Of a DNA stretch of 64,000 nt, positions 55,127 through 64,000 are shown piece by piece. Positions within the stretch are counted from its first letter, which is position 1; each line of letters starts with the position of its first letter. The translations under genes and the position numbers were made by a program. Below the pieces are notes generated by a model, which was not told the DNA's origin, did no database searches, and saw nothing but the letters and a program-made list of their open reading frames with translations. Origin of the DNA: Bdellovibrionota bacterium (lineage in GTDB: Bacteria; Bdellovibrionota; Bdellovibrionia; Bdellovibrionales; JAEYZS01); NCBI GenBank assembly GCA_040386775.1, contig JAZKEU010000016.1, positions 13,801-77,800 of the forward strand. The letters run 5' to 3'.

Positions 55127-57932
55127 AGTTAAAAAAATATTACCAGTAAAGAATATCAAGCTCCGCGGCGTACGCCAAAACAATCTTAAGAACATCGACA
55201 TTGATATTCCTCTCGGATCTTTTACGGTTGTTTGCGGACCCTCGGGTTCGGGAAAGTCTTCTTTAGCATTTGAAACTCTATACGCCGAAGGGCAACGCCG
55301 TTACATCGAAAGTCTTTCTTCTTATGCCAGACAATTCCTCAATAAATCTCCGCAGCCCGATCTCGATGACATTGAGAATATTCCACCCGCTATTGCCATT
55401 GAACAAAAAAATACAGTTAAGACTTCAAGATCTACCGTAGGAACTGTAACGGAAGTTATCGACTTCCTGAGATTACTTTTTGAAAAATTAGGAATTCCTT
55501 TTTGTCCAAATGGCCACGGAATTATTAAATCAGAAAGTGTATCTTCCTCCGTTGATCATTTAATCAGAGATTTTGATGGAGAACGTGGATACATCCTTGC
55601 TCCTATTACCGCTGAGGGTCGCGTGGCTGAAGGAAAAAAACTTTTAAGCCTTCTCATTCAAGAGGGGTTCATTAGAATTTTTTACAAGAAGGAAATGAAG
55701 GAAATTAACGCTAAAACAAATCTTCCAAAAGAAGATTTCTTCTTGGTCATCGATAGAACTTCTTTTTCCAAAGACGAACGCGGAAGAATCGCAGATTCAT
55801 TAAACCAAGCTTACAGCGCTTCAAAAAGATTAAATAAAAACTACACCGGCGGTCACGCAAGGGTTCAAGCACTTTCGGGTAAAGAGCTAAAATTCTCTGA
55901 AGAGATGTCCTGCAATGAATGTGAATTTACTTTCCCACCAATTTCTTCAAGGCTCTTTAATTTTTCTTCTCCCATTGGAGCATGTTCGAATTGTAACGGG
56001 TTTGGAAATACTTTGGATCTCGATGAGAGAAAAATTATCCCCAATCCTACAAAAAGTTTAATCGAAGGCTGCATCCATCCTTTTGCAATGCCTTCTGCCA
56101 CGCAAGATAGAAAAGAATTAAAAAAATTCTGCACTAAATACGATATCGACATGAATGTAGCCTGGGAGGATCTTCCTGCCAAACAAAGAAAGATGATTTG
56201 GGACGGGACAAAAGAATTCTACGGCGTGAAAGGCCTGTTCACCTGGCTCGAAACAAAAAAATATAAAATGCACGTCAGAGTATTTCTTGCAAGATTTAAA
56301 TCCGCAGAGATTTGCAAGGTGTGCAAAGGCACGCGCTTAAAACCTGAAGTGCAACATATTTTAATTCATGAAAAATCCATCACGGACATGTCACAAATGA
56401 CCGTAGAAGATCTATTAGAATTATTAAAAAGTTTAACTCTTACAAAACAACAAAAAGAAACCACGGCAGAGGTTTTGAAACAATTGATCGCGCGCCTTGG
56501 ATTTATGATGGACGTTGGGGTGAATTACCTGAGTATGGATCGCCCCACGCGAACTCTTTCTGGCGGAGAATATCAAAGAATCAATCTCGCAAACCAACTC
56601 GGCATGGGATTATCGCAAACACTTTATGTGCTTGATGAACCTACGGTGGGGTTACATCCGAGTGATAATGATCGTTTAATTAAAATTTTAAAAGATTTAA
56701 AAAATTTAGGAAACACCCTTGTTGTTGTAGAACATGACAAAGAGGTCATCAGAGAGAGTGATCGCGTAATCGAAATGGGTCCAGGCTCTGGTCATCTTGG
56801 CGGTGAAGTTCTATTCCAAGGAACAAAGCTGGATTTCTTGGAGAAAAAAGATTCCCTCACCGCTCATTACTTAAGAGATGAACAATCTAAGAAAGTGATC
56901 ATCAATCCTCGACCTGTGGATCTTGATTCTTACAAATATAAAATCGAGCTTCAGGGCTGCAAAGGACATAATCTCAAAAATGTCGATGCCACTTTTCCTT
57001 TGAGAAGATTCGTGGTCATAACGGGAGTTTCTGGTTCAGGAAAATCATCTTTGATTTCACAAACTCTGTACCCTGCAATTGAGCAGAATATCACGGGCGA
57101 GAGACAAGAAATCCTCGAATACAAAAAGATTTCTGGAATCGACGAGATCAGCAACGTTATTTTTATTGATCAAAAACCTATCGGCAAAAGCTCAAGAAGC
57201 AATCCTGCCTCCTACATGAAGGTATTTGATGAAATTAGAAATATTTTCTCTTCTACCGATGATGCGAAAGAGCGCGGATTAACTCCCGGCTACTTCAGCT
57301 TGAATGTCGAGGGCGGAAGATGCCCAGATTGCAATGGCGAAGGTCATCAGGTGATTGACATGGCCTTTATGGATGATGTGATCCTCACTTGCGAAACTTG
57401 CGAAGGCAAACGCTACAGAAAAGAAGCGCTAGATATTGAGTATCGTGGAAAAAGCATTAACGATGTTTTAAATATGACCGTCCTTGAGGCAATGAACTTC
57501 TTTGTAAATTATCCGCAAATCAGAAGATCATTGATGTACCTCAAAGAAGTTGGCCTTGATTACCTCCGGTTAGGCCAAAGCGCGCCAACTCTTTCTGGTG
57601 GTGAATCACAAAGATTAAAAATCGCAAAAGAACTTACAAAGTCTCAGCAAAACAATACTCTTTACATCCTGGATGAACCCACAACGGGTTTGCATCCCAG
57701 AGAGATTGAATTTTTGCTTCAAGTGTTAAATAAACTCATAGATGCCGGCGGATCAGTCATCGTGATTGAACACAACATTGATGTAATCAAGCAAGCAGAC
57801 TTTGTAATCGAGATTGGCCCACAAGGCGGAAAAAAAGGTGGAAAAATTCTCTTCGCCGGAGCTCCCGAGGATCTCTCTAAGAAGAAAAACTGCCCAACCG
57901 CCCCCTACTTAAAGCCCTACTTCGAAAGGTGA
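55119..57932 (+). CDS. uvrA: Excinuclease ABC subunit A
   Basis: The 937-residue protein has two ABC cassettes: [20 protein letters not shown] with [13 protein letters not shown], and [17 protein letters not shown]. Both signature motifs ([24 protein letters not shown]) and zinc fingers (CNEC...CSNC, CPDC...CETC) are present. It recognises bulky DNA lesions with UvrB. The start at 55119 is preferred to 55059: GAGG lies 6 nt upstream and homology begins there. It overlaps the PBP1A gene. Its last codons and TGA stop (57930-57932) lie in a REP element. Confidence 0.97.
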   Translation: MNEVKKILPVKNIKLRGVRQNNLKNIDIDIPLGSFTVVCGPSGSGKSSLAFETLYAEGQRRYIESLSSYARQFLNKSPQPDLDDIENIPPAIAIEQKNTVKTSRSTVGTVTEVIDFLRLLFEKLGIPFCPNGHGIIKSESVSSSVDHLIRDFDGERGYILAPITAEGRVAEGKKLLSLLIQEGFIRIFYKKEMKEINAKTNLPKEDFFLVIDRTSFSKDERGRIADSLNQAYSASKRLNKNYTGGHARVQALSGKELKFSEEMSCNECEFTFPPISSRLFNFSSPIGACSNCNGFGNTLDLDERKIIPNPTKSLIEGCIHPFAMPSATQDRKELKKFCTKYDIDMNVAWEDLPAKQRKMIWDGTKEFYGVKGLFTWLETKKYKMHVRVFLARFKSAEICKVCKGTRLKPEVQHILIHEKSITDMSQMTVEDLLELLKSLTLTKQQKETTAEVLKQLIARLGFMMDVGVNYLSMDRPTRTLSGGEYQRINLANQLGMGLSQTLYVLDEPTVGLHPSDNDRLIKILKDLKNLGNTLVVVEHDKEVIRESDRVIEMGPGSGHLGGEVLFQGTKLDFLEKKDSLTAHYLRDEQSKKVIINPRPVDLDSYKYKIELQGCKGHNLKNVDATFPLRRFVVITGVSGSGKSSLISQTLYPAIEQNITGERQEILEYKKISGIDEISNVIFIDQKPIGKSSRSNPASYMKVFDEIRNIFSSTDDAKERGLTPGYFSLNVEGGRCPDCNGEGHQVIDMAFMDDVILTCETCEGKRYRKEALDIEYRGKSINDVLNMTVLEAMNFFVNYPQIRRSLMYLKEVGLDYLRLGQSAPTLSGGESQRLKIAKELTKSQQNNTLYILDEPTTGLHPREIEFLLQVLNKLIDAGGSVIVIEHNIDVIKQADFVIEIGPQGGKKGGKILFAGAPEDLSKKKNCPTAPYLKPYFER

Positions 57933-57960
57933 GCCGCACCTTTTCCAAAGGTTTGCGTTA
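57925..57960 (-). repeat. Solo REP element (copy C) overlapping the uvrA stop
   Basis: It contains the invariant core in minus orientation with the CTTTGG/AACGCAAA arm (TTTGCGTTA at its right edge). The uvrA TGA falls inside it: GAA AGG TGA. Confidence 0.9.
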
Positions 57961-58003
57961 TAAGAATGGACTACTTAACATTTATTGAATATTTTGAGGA
58001 CAG

Positions 58004-59722
58004 ATGAACGAACTCAGGAAAATTTGGCCCTACATTAAACCTTATAGAAACGGTTACATTGTTGTGATCTTGCTCGGACTTATTATGTCTGCTTGTGATA
58101 CGGCTGTCGCTGCCTTGATCAAGCCCCTTTTTGACGAAGTCTTTACTAATAAAAATAACCAATTAAAACTTTATCTGAGTGCTTCTATTGTTGGTGTTTA
58201 TTTCGTTCATGGTATTGCAAGATTCTTTCATGCCACGCAGATCAAAATGATCGTGGAATACATTACTGCTAGCCTTAGAATGGCTCTTCAGAAAAAATTC
58301 ATGCGCTTGAATCTAAATTATCATGCCGCCAATCCTCCAGCAGTTTCTCTGAGCAAAGCTTTTAACGATGTGGGTAACGTTCAATACGGTTTATGGAAGT
58401 TGGCGGATTTGGTAAGAGAGCCAATTTCTATTCTTTTCCTGCTTGCGTGGATTTTGTATATCGACTGGCAACTCACGATTATGATCTTTGTCGTAATTCC
58501 CATTATGATAAAATTCCTAAAGCAAGTTGGAAGAAGTGCGAGAAAGTACGGACATCTTCAACAAAAAGAATTTGAGAATGTGATGACCGCTTACAAGGAA
58601 TCCTTGGACGGCTTAAGAATTGTTCAGTCTTATAACCTCGAAAAATTTACTGAAAAAAAACTTCTCACTACGATCACCAAATATTTAGATCTTAGAAAAA
58701 TCATCTTGAACCGCGAAGAGATCGCAGGTCCTGTGACCGAACTTTTAGGCGCTCTCACTTTTGCAGCGGTACTTTATTATAAGGCTACTCAGGTGATCGA
58801 AGGCAAGGGAACCACGGGGGACTTTATGTCTTACCTAGCGGCTCTTGCCTTTATCCAAAAGCCCATCAAAAATTTGCAAGATGCTTATGTTAGATTCCAA
58901 AACATGATCGTTGCCGTCGGGCGCGTGGACGAAGTTTTAAGAGATACGAACGAAGTTCCGCAATCAGCAAATCCAAAACCTTTCCCGAAAGATTTTTCTC
59001 AAATCCAATTCAAAAACATCAGCTTTAACTACACAAAAGAACAAACGCTTTTAAAGGGCATTAATCTCAGCATTAAAAAGGGCGAGATCGTAGCGCTCGT
59101 AGGAGAAAGTGGATCTGGAAAATCAACTCTAGTGAACTTGCTAGAAAGATTTTATGACCCTACACAAGGAGAAATTTTTGTTGGAGATATTCCTCTGAAT
59201 GAAATTGATCTTTCTGACCTTAGAAAAAACATTGCGCTTGTAACTCAAGATGTATTTCTTTTTGATGATACAGTTTCAGAAAACATTCGCACTGGGAACA
59301 CCGAAGTTGAAAGCATCAGCGTAGAAGAATCTGCAAAAATGGCCAACGCTTTTGACTTTATTTCTAAATCCAATAACAAATTCGAAAGCAAAGCGGGCGA
59401 CCGCGGATCAAGGTTTTCGGGTGGCGAAAAGCAAAGGCTCTCCATTGCCAGAGCAATATATAAAAACGCACCCGTCCTTATTCTAGATGAGGCCACTAGC
59501 GCTCTGGATTCCAAAAGTGAACAAGAAGTACAAAAAGGCCTAGAGCAACTTATGAAAGGCAGAACCGTATTTGTCATCGCCCATCGCCTTTCCACGATCA
59601 TCAATGCCGACAGAATCGTAGTCATGAAAAATGGCGAGATCGCCGAAGTCGGAACCCACAGTGAACTCCTCACAAAAAAAGGCGCCTACTACAACTTCTA
59701 CCAACTCCAAGCCATGTCCTAA
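58004..59722 (+). CDS. MsbA-like ABC exporter (fused membrane and ATPase domains)
   Basis: The 572-residue half-transporter has six membrane segments (about 18-300) and a C-terminal ATPase with Walker A VGESGSGKST, Q-loop VTQDVFLFDD, signature RFSGGEKQRLS and Walker B VLILDEATSALDS. It dimerises in the inner membrane. Length and architecture fit MsbA, the lipid A flippase, but multidrug exporters look the same. GAGGA precedes the ATG. The TAA stop (59720-59722) begins a REP element and overlaps the convergent RAYT stop. Confidence 0.88.
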   Translation: MNELRKIWPYIKPYRNGYIVVILLGLIMSACDTAVAALIKPLFDEVFTNKNNQLKLYLSASIVGVYFVHGIARFFHATQIKMIVEYITASLRMALQKKFMRLNLNYHAANPPAVSLSKAFNDVGNVQYGLWKLADLVREPISILFLLAWILYIDWQLTIMIFVVIPIMIKFLKQVGRSARKYGHLQQKEFENVMTAYKESLDGLRIVQSYNLEKFTEKKLLTTITKYLDLRKIILNREEIAGPVTELLGALTFAAVLYYKATQVIEGKGTTGDFMSYLAALAFIQKPIKNLQDAYVRFQNMIVAVGRVDEVLRDTNEVPQSANPKPFPKDFSQIQFKNISFNYTKEQTLLKGINLSIKKGEIVALVGESGSGKSTLVNLLERFYDPTQGEIFVGDIPLNEIDLSDLRKNIALVTQDVFLFDDTVSENIRTGNTEVESISVEESAKMANAFDFISKSNNKFESKAGDRGSRFSGGEKQRLSIARAIYKNAPVLILDEATSALDSKSEQEVQKGLEQLMKGRTVFVIAHRLSTIINADRIVVMKNGEIAEVGTHSELLTKKGAYYNFYQLQAMS

Positions 59723-60387
59723 AGGTGAGCCGCACCTTTTCCAAAGGTTTGCGTCAAATATGGATCTAAATTTATTAAGAAATCTTTTGAGTCTTTAGGG
59801 AATTTAAAGTTTCCGTTCTTTTTTAGACTCTTCCCTATTTTTTCTTCTAGTTCTGCTGGGGATGGTTGGTTTAACCAAGCTATTAGTTCTTTAGAAGTTT
59901 CAGGAATATGCTGCTCGTGACTTACCTTCTTTTCCAAGCGGTATTTAAAGTTTACATTTGTGAGCGTGCTCCACTTGTAATCCAAAACATTTTTTGTAAT
60001 TCCGGCCTTCACTGGATTTCTATATAGATACTTATACAGAATAGCGTAAACATCCGTCCTATCTGCGATTGTCCAGCCGTAGGGCCCACCATAGACGTGG
60101 TTTATTCTCTCACTAGCCAGGCCAATTCCCTTACTTGTTTGAGTCATAAAATATCCCATCGCCTTATCTAGATTAGAATTCGGCGTAGAAATCAGCGCAT
60201 GAAAATGATTATTCATTAATACAAATGAATGAATCTTGATATCGTATCGGATAGTTATCTCATTCAAATAATGATTAAATATATTCCAACAATCTGCGAT
60301 CGGCAGAGGGAAGGAGTCTTTATTATTAGCTCTCGCCCATACATGATAAGCGTGCACATCTGATTTTATAATTTTTTTTCTAGCCAT
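59719..60387 (-). CDS. REP-associated tyrosine transposase (RAYT, Y1/HUH)
   Basis: The 222-residue protein has the HUH motif in FVLMNNHFHALI (H61, H63) and the RAYT signature KYLYRNPVKAGI, where Y120 is the likely catalytic tyrosine. These enzymes nick REP/BIME DNA as single strands and are thought to spread REP elements. The gene is bounded by a REP copy at each side in opposite orientation. Its last residues, FGKGAAHL, and the stop are encoded by the left REP copy. GAGGGG precedes the ATG. The frame is intact, so the enzyme may still work. Confidence 0.93.
   Translation of the reverse strand: MARKKIIKSDVHAYHVWARANNKDSFPLPIADCWNIFNHYLNEITIRYDIKIHSFVLMNNHFHALISTPNSNLDKAMGYFMTQTSKGIGLASERINHVYGGPYGWTIADRTDVYAILYKYLYRNPVKAGITKNVLDYKWSTLTNVNFKYRLEKKVSHEQHIPETSKELIAWLNQPSPAELEEKIGKSLKKNGNFKFPKDSKDFLINLDPYLTQTFGKGAAHL
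59721..59754 (-). repeat. REP element copy D, left boundary of the RAYT unit
   Basis: Minus orientation, CTTTGG-type arm with ACGCAAA. The msbA-like stop and the RAYT stop both lie at its outer edge. Confidence 0.92.
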
Positions 60388-60480
60388 GCCCCTCTACTAA
60401 AGCAAAAATGGAACTTCGCTTAGACCTGCGTAATTTTCATCTGAGCATTTTCTGCTACCGAAATCCGTATTTTTGACTGG

Positions 60481-60514
60481 ATTCTGAAGGAAAGGTGCGG
60501 CTCACCTTTTCTTG
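60481..60514 (+). repeat. REP element copy E, right boundary of the RAYT unit
   Basis: Plus orientation with the ATTCTGA-type arm and the invariant core at about 60493-60507. It lies about 95 bp upstream of the RAYT start. A partial half-copy (AAGGTGAGACGC) follows at about 60519-60530. Confidence 0.9.
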
Positions 60515-60618
60515 TCTCAAGGTGAGACGCATTCAAAAAATTTTAAAGTTGTATATTATTTTGACGATAAGTTTTTAGACAGTCTTGTTTACTAATTATT
60601 CACTTTGGGAGAGATCGA

Positions 60619-62172
60619 ATGATCAATTGGGATGAGTTTGAACATATACACGTAATTAAAAAACTAAAACACATTCTTAGTGCTTGGTGGAATGTGGATA
60701 CTGTTTTTACGGATGATCGTGGCGTACTGAGAGGCTTTCAAAATGAAAAAGTCGCTCTAAGAAACCCACTGGTTAAGTTCCTTTTGGAAAAAGAAAATGT
60801 AGTTGAGAATTTAACTGAGTTCGTAAACAAAACAATGGAAGAGCTCAGAGCTTCTGGAAATAGATATTCTATCAAAAAATGGGATCTTGCGGGTTTTGAT
60901 GCAGCTATCGTTCCTATTTATATCGAAAATGATTTTGTTGGAACTGTGGTTTCGGTTGGCTTCTTTAAAGACAACGCAGACACAGATAGACTAAAGGAAG
61001 TAAGAGAGAGATTTGCGACATTTGCAGCTCCCTTAGACCTTATTGAAAAATCATTAACATCAATCAAGAGCATCAAAGACGAAGATAGACAGCATTTCTT
61101 TGAACTTGTAGAGTTGGTTGCTCAAGAGATCGTGACTCTTCATTTAGAAATTTCATCACGTGAAAATAGAATTACAGAGTTAAACAAAGAATTAGGCGTG
61201 AGATACAAATACGACAACATGATTGGTAAGTCTAAGCCTATGCAAGAACTCTACTCTCTTCTTGATAAAATCAAGAGCGCGGAAAGTACAGTTCTCGTAC
61301 AAGGTGAAAACGGTACTGGTAAGGAATTGATCGCAAAAGCCATTCACTACAATTCTCCTCGTAAAGATAAGTCTTTCGTGATTCAGAACTGTTCTGCTTT
61401 CAACGATAACTTATTAGAGTCAGAATTATTCGGTCACGTAAAAGGATCGTTCACTGGCGCGTTTAAAGATAAAAAAGGTTTATTTGAACAAGCCCACAAA
61501 GGCACATTCTTCCTGGATGAGATCGGTGACACTTCACCAACGATGCAAGTAAAACTTCTTCGCGTACTTCAAGAAGGTACCTTCACTCCAGTAGGTTCTA
61601 CGGAACCAAGACGCGTGGATGTTAGAATCATCGCGGCGACGAATAGAGACCTTAAAGAGATGGTAGAAAAAGGAACGTTCAGAGAAGACTTATACTATCG
61701 CTTGAACGTTATTAACTTAAGAGTTCCACCTTTAAGAGAAAGAAAAGAAGATATTCCAATCCTTATTGAACACTTCTTGGACAAGTCTCATGTTGAAGGA
61801 CAAGAAAAGAAAATTATCACCAAGCGTGCATTAGAAAAACTTTATGACCACACTTGGCCAGGTAACATCAGAGAGTTGCAAAACGAAATCGAAAGATTGG
61901 TAGTTCTTGCCGGTAGCGAAACAAAGATCGCAGCCGAAATGCTCTCTGGAAGAATTATGGAAGATGCGAACAAGGCAAAGGTTCAAGGCACAAGACTTCA
62001 AGGGAAGTTAAAAGATGCCCTTGAAGAACTTGAAATTGAAATGATCAGAGAAGGCTTAAGAAGAACAGGCTGGAACAAGTCAAAACTTGCGAAGGAACTT
62101 GGTATCTCAAGAGCAGGTCTCATCATGAAAGTCGAAAAATACGGACTCGATAAGAGAAGATTAGCAAAATAA
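60619..62172 (+). CDS. Sigma-54-dependent transcriptional activator
   Basis: The 517-residue protein has an N-terminal GAF-like sensor (about 1-185, IVPIYIENDFVGTVVSVGFF), a AAA+ domain (Walker A GENGTGKELIAKAIH, GSFTGAF contact loop, Walker B GTFFLDEIGD, RVDVRIIAATNRDLKE), and a C-terminal Fis-type helix-turn-helix (LAKELGISRAGLIMKVEKYG). The GAFTGA motif is present as GSFTGA. It activates sigma-54 polymerase in response to an unknown cytoplasmic signal. GGGAGAG precedes the ATG, and its TAA stop overlaps the left edge of a REP element. The next gene appears to be a degenerate relative. Confidence 0.95.
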   Translation: MINWDEFEHIHVIKKLKHILSAWWNVDTVFTDDRGVLRGFQNEKVALRNPLVKFLLEKENVVENLTEFVNKTMEELRASGNRYSIKKWDLAGFDAAIVPIYIENDFVGTVVSVGFFKDNADTDRLKEVRERFATFAAPLDLIEKSLTSIKSIKDEDRQHFFELVELVAQEIVTLHLEISSRENRITELNKELGVRYKYDNMIGKSKPMQELYSLLDKIKSAESTVLVQGENGTGKELIAKAIHYNSPRKDKSFVIQNCSAFNDNLLESELFGHVKGSFTGAFKDKKGLFEQAHKGTFFLDEIGDTSPTMQVKLLRVLQEGTFTPVGSTEPRRVDVRIIAATNRDLKEMVEKGTFREDLYYRLNVINLRVPPLRERKEDIPILIEHFLDKSHVEGQEKKIITKRALEKLYDHTWPGNIRELQNEIERLVVLAGSETKIAAEMLSGRIMEDANKAKVQGTRLQGKLKDALEELEIEMIREGLRRTGWNKSKLAKELGISRAGLIMKVEKYGLDKRRLAK

Positions 62173-62211
62173 CGCAACCCTTTGGAAAAGGTGCGGCTCA
62201 CCTTTTCTTGT
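62170..62211 (+). repeat. Solo REP element (copy F) overlapping the activator stop
   Basis: Plus orientation, full arm TAACGCAACCCTTTGG and invariant core. The TAA at the left edge is the stop codon of the sigma-54 activator. Confidence 0.9.
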
Positions 62212-62231
62212 AATCACTTCAAAAAATATTA

Positions 62232-62268
62232 AAAGTTCGGCACTTAGAAGGCCGAACTTTCTTTTTTT
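62232..62268 (+). terminator. Rho-independent terminator after the sigma-54 activator
   Basis: AAAGTTCGGC (62232-62241) pairs with GCCGAACTTT (62251-62260) across loop ACTTAGAAG, followed by CTTTTTTTG. Confidence 0.9.
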
Positions 62269-62350
62269 GTAATTCCAACAAATTCATTATTTCATATTAA
62301 TATCGATACCTTATAAGATACGCATGTGCCCTTTTTTTACACTTAAAAAT

Positions 62351-62366
62351 AGGCACGGCATTTGTA
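62351..62366 (+). promoter_or_regulatory. Sigma-54-like promoter for the degenerate activator gene
   Basis: AGGCACGGCATTTGTA has the -24/-12 layout with exact spacing (GGCACG, then TTGT in place of TTGC). It overlaps a TTG (62362) that would otherwise extend the next gene, which supports the downstream ATG at 62416. The same TTGT variant occurs in the site at 26297. Confidence 0.4.
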
Positions 62367-62415
62367 TTATACAGATCCGTTACTAGAAGTAAGATCGCTT
62401 AGGGTGGAAAAACGG

Positions 62416-63330
62416 ATGAATATTTTCGAAGCTACTACAAAGGTTTCTAAAATCGCAGAACAAAAATATGGATGCTCTGTAGAGTTTGTTTATTTTGGTC
62501 AGAATGCTGATCATAATGATGATTCTTACAACTCCGTCTTTGAAACCATTCAAAGAAATGTAGGCGCACAATTTGTAATTGCCAAAGGCGCGATCCTTGT
62601 TCCTGTTTATGTTGATGGAGAAATTTTTGGCTCTATCGTGATCAAAGATGGAATGAACGTTGATCCTCTAAACTTCGAAGACCTACATATTTTTCTCGAT
62701 ACTACTCTTAAAGATTTCATCATTAAAAAAGAAAAATTAAGAAGAATAAAAATCGAAGAATCCATTATCAAAGCAAACAAGATGAAGGAAAGCTCGAGCA
62801 ACGTCATTCCGCTTTTCAAAAACATGAACGATGATATCGTTCTTTCATTGACTCGAAGTTACGAAGAAAAAACTACAGACATCGAAACTAAAAACGACAA
62901 GGTGTGGAGATCCGCACTTTTCTTGACGGGTGGCGATTATACGCAAACAAGAGCCATCGCACACGACATCCATTCACTACTAAATCGAAACGCATTTGTT
63001 CCTTATAGTGTTTTAGAAATGAATTCTCCAAGGTTTTCTGAAAATCTGCCAAGTTTGGGGAGAATTTCTATCTACATTCCGGAAATTCTAGATTTATCTC
63101 AAAACGAGGCTGCTGAAATCTTCAACTTCATTAAAAATCTCTCAAGTAGAGAACATCCATTCTTTATTATTTCTTCACAAAAATCTTTTGATGAAATTCA
63201 GAAAGAAGCCCTTCTAGACCCGGAGCTTATCAGTGCACTTAAGTTGTTCCACTTGGAGTTCCAAGGTAAGTCCAATCTTAAAGACTTTTACAGTCTTTTA
63301 TTGCTAGACCCAGAAACTCAACATCAGTAA
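62416..63330 (+). CDS. GAF-like sensor joined to a degenerate AAA+ activator domain
   Basis: The 304-residue protein has a GAF-like N-terminal part (about 1-130, GAILVPVYVDGEIFGSIVIKD) resembling the sensor of the preceding sigma-54 activator. Its C-terminal half follows the order of a AAA+ activator domain (ALFLTGGDYTQTRAIAHDIHSLLNR; ISIYIPEILDLSQNEAAEIFNFI). It lacks the Walker A lysine motif, GAFTGA loop and DNA-binding HTH. It cannot be an ATPase or activator itself; a regulatory partner for the upstream protein is inferred. An upstream TTG start is disfavoured because the sigma-54-like site overlaps it. Confidence 0.75.
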   Translation: MNIFEATTKVSKIAEQKYGCSVEFVYFGQNADHNDDSYNSVFETIQRNVGAQFVIAKGAILVPVYVDGEIFGSIVIKDGMNVDPLNFEDLHIFLDTTLKDFIIKKEKLRRIKIEESIIKANKMKESSSNVIPLFKNMNDDIVLSLTRSYEEKTTDIETKNDKVWRSALFLTGGDYTQTRAIAHDIHSLLNRNAFVPYSVLEMNSPRFSENLPSLGRISIYIPEILDLSQNEAAEIFNFIKNLSSREHPFFIISSQKSFDEIQKEALLDPELISALKLFHLEFQGKSNLKDFYSLLLLDPETQHQ

Positions 63331-63438
63331 TCACGTTCTTGCGGACTCTGTCTGATCACCCATTTTCGTCTTGTTTTTGCTCTCTCCTTCTGTCAGCATA
63401 ATAACTGGCAAAATATCTTTAGGGAATGAGACGGAAAA

Positions 63439-64000
63439 ATGACTTTAATCACAGACGACAAAGTTCAAGAGCTTAAGTTTTATGGATTTGTTTCCAAGAC
63501 TCTTGGCAATACTCCATTTCAGATCTTTCAGCTCGCTGGCGACGCTTCTAATCGCAAATATTACCGCGTGGTAACAGAAGACAAGTCTTGGGTTCTGATG
63601 GACTGGGAACCCTTTAGCGAGAACGTAGATGACTATCCATTGTTGAGCGTCCTTAAGCATTTTGAAAAACACAACATTCATACTCCAAAGATCGTCGCCA
63701 AATCTCCAAAAGAAGGACTTCTTATGCAGGAAGACCTGGGCGATTTGACTTTAGAAAGAAAGTTTTGGGAAAATCAAAATCAAGAAGCCATCATTCCTTT
63801 CTACAAGCAGGCTCTGGACGAAATCATAAAGATCCACTACCCCGCATCTCTAGATAAAACAAACTGCCATGCTTTTAAAATTGCCTTTGATACAGAAAAA
63901 CTTTTGTGGGAAATGAACTACGCTTACAAAAACCTCTTAGAAGGTTTGTGCGAAATCAAATTCACCACAAACGAAAGCAAAGAACTCCAAGCTGACTTTG
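63439..64000 (+). CDS. AmgK-like sugar kinase (aminoglycoside phosphotransferase fold), 3'-truncated by window edge
   Basis: The first 187 codons are visible and open to the end of the window. LAGDASNRKYYRV near residue 35 is the N-lobe signature of the COG3178/AmgK group, and LLMQEDLGDLTLERKF is the conserved hinge segment of these kinases. The catalytic loop lies beyond the window. AmgK phosphorylates N-acetylmuramate and N-acetylglucosamine at C1 in peptidoglycan recycling and normally neighbours murU; whether that holds here cannot be seen. Confidence 0.85.
   Translation, partial: MTLITDDKVQELKFYGFVSKTLGNTPFQIFQLAGDASNRKYYRVVTEDKSWVLMDWEPFSENVDDYPLLSVLKHFEKHNIHTPKIVAKSPKEGLLMQEDLGDLTLERKFWENQNQEAIIPFYKQALDEIIKIHYPASLDKTNCHAFKIAFDTEKLLWEMNYAYKNLLEGLCEIKFTTNESKELQADF

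Overview
The window is a gene-dense, AT-rich (roughly 40% GC by eye) Gram-negative chromosome segment. The gene set resembles Bdellovibrionota (Bdellovibrio and relatives): many signal-peptide and lipobox proteins without recognisable families, many secreted metallopeptidases, several peptidoglycan enzymes, a sigma-54 type activator, and clusters such as xseA-xseB-ispA-tlyA. This placement is an inference from gene content, not a database result. No prophage, integron or CRISPR array is visible. The only mobile-type element is a small REP/RAYT element near 59.7-60.5 kb with scattered relatives.

Layout. 0-7.3 kb: the end of a monofunctional GT51 peptidoglycan glycosyltransferase, a secreted orphan, a large HEAEH-motif secreted protein, a tRNA-dihydrouridine synthase, and a two-gene reverse transsulfuration operon (cystathionine beta-synthase then gamma-lyase). 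7.3-12.8 kb: tRNA-Phe; a three-gene signalling operon headed by a histidine kinase with an ethylene-receptor-like membrane domain; a parvulin; a TerC-family protein; tRNA-Ser. 12.9-26 kb: an internally duplicated eight-cysteine secreted protein, an M14 carboxypeptidase, a SWIM/J-domain fusion, an MFS transporter, rsmG, a secreted metzincin, a CPA2 antiporter, and an envelope operon (LpoB-like lipoprotein, TPR lipoprotein, Slt-type lytic transglycosylase).

26-33 kb is dominated by a 1738-residue exported orphan with a sigma-54-like promoter and a smaller secreted orphan. 33-37.6 kb is a leftward operon: mreB, a sigma-region-4-like regulator, an anti-sigma-like membrane protein and an NtrB-like sensor kinase. 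37.7-47.5 kb carries an SCP2-like protein, glpD, a HAD phosphatase, pepP, a patatin-fold pseudoenzyme, tlyA, ispA, xseB and xseA. A 6S RNA gene (47483-47660, minus strand) lies upstream of xseA. 47.8-52.3 kb holds small and lipoprotein orphans, one with HExxH, and a coiled-coil secreted protein. 52.4-64 kb: PBP1A, uvrA, an MsbA-like exporter, the RAYT gene, a sigma-54 activator, a degenerate relative of that activator, and the start of an AmgK-like sugar kinase.

How the parts work together. Cell-wall growth and recycling recurs (GT51, LpoB-like, Slt, MreB, PBP1A, AmgK-like). Regulation is rich in two-component and sigma-54 elements. The two strongest points for follow-up are (1) six copies of a hairpin repeat with an invariant core, several overlapping stop codons, arranged as one RAYT-bearing inverted pair and one short inverted pair that looks like its deletion derivative; and (2) a bacterial kinase keeping all five residues known to matter for copper/ethylene binding in plant ETR1.
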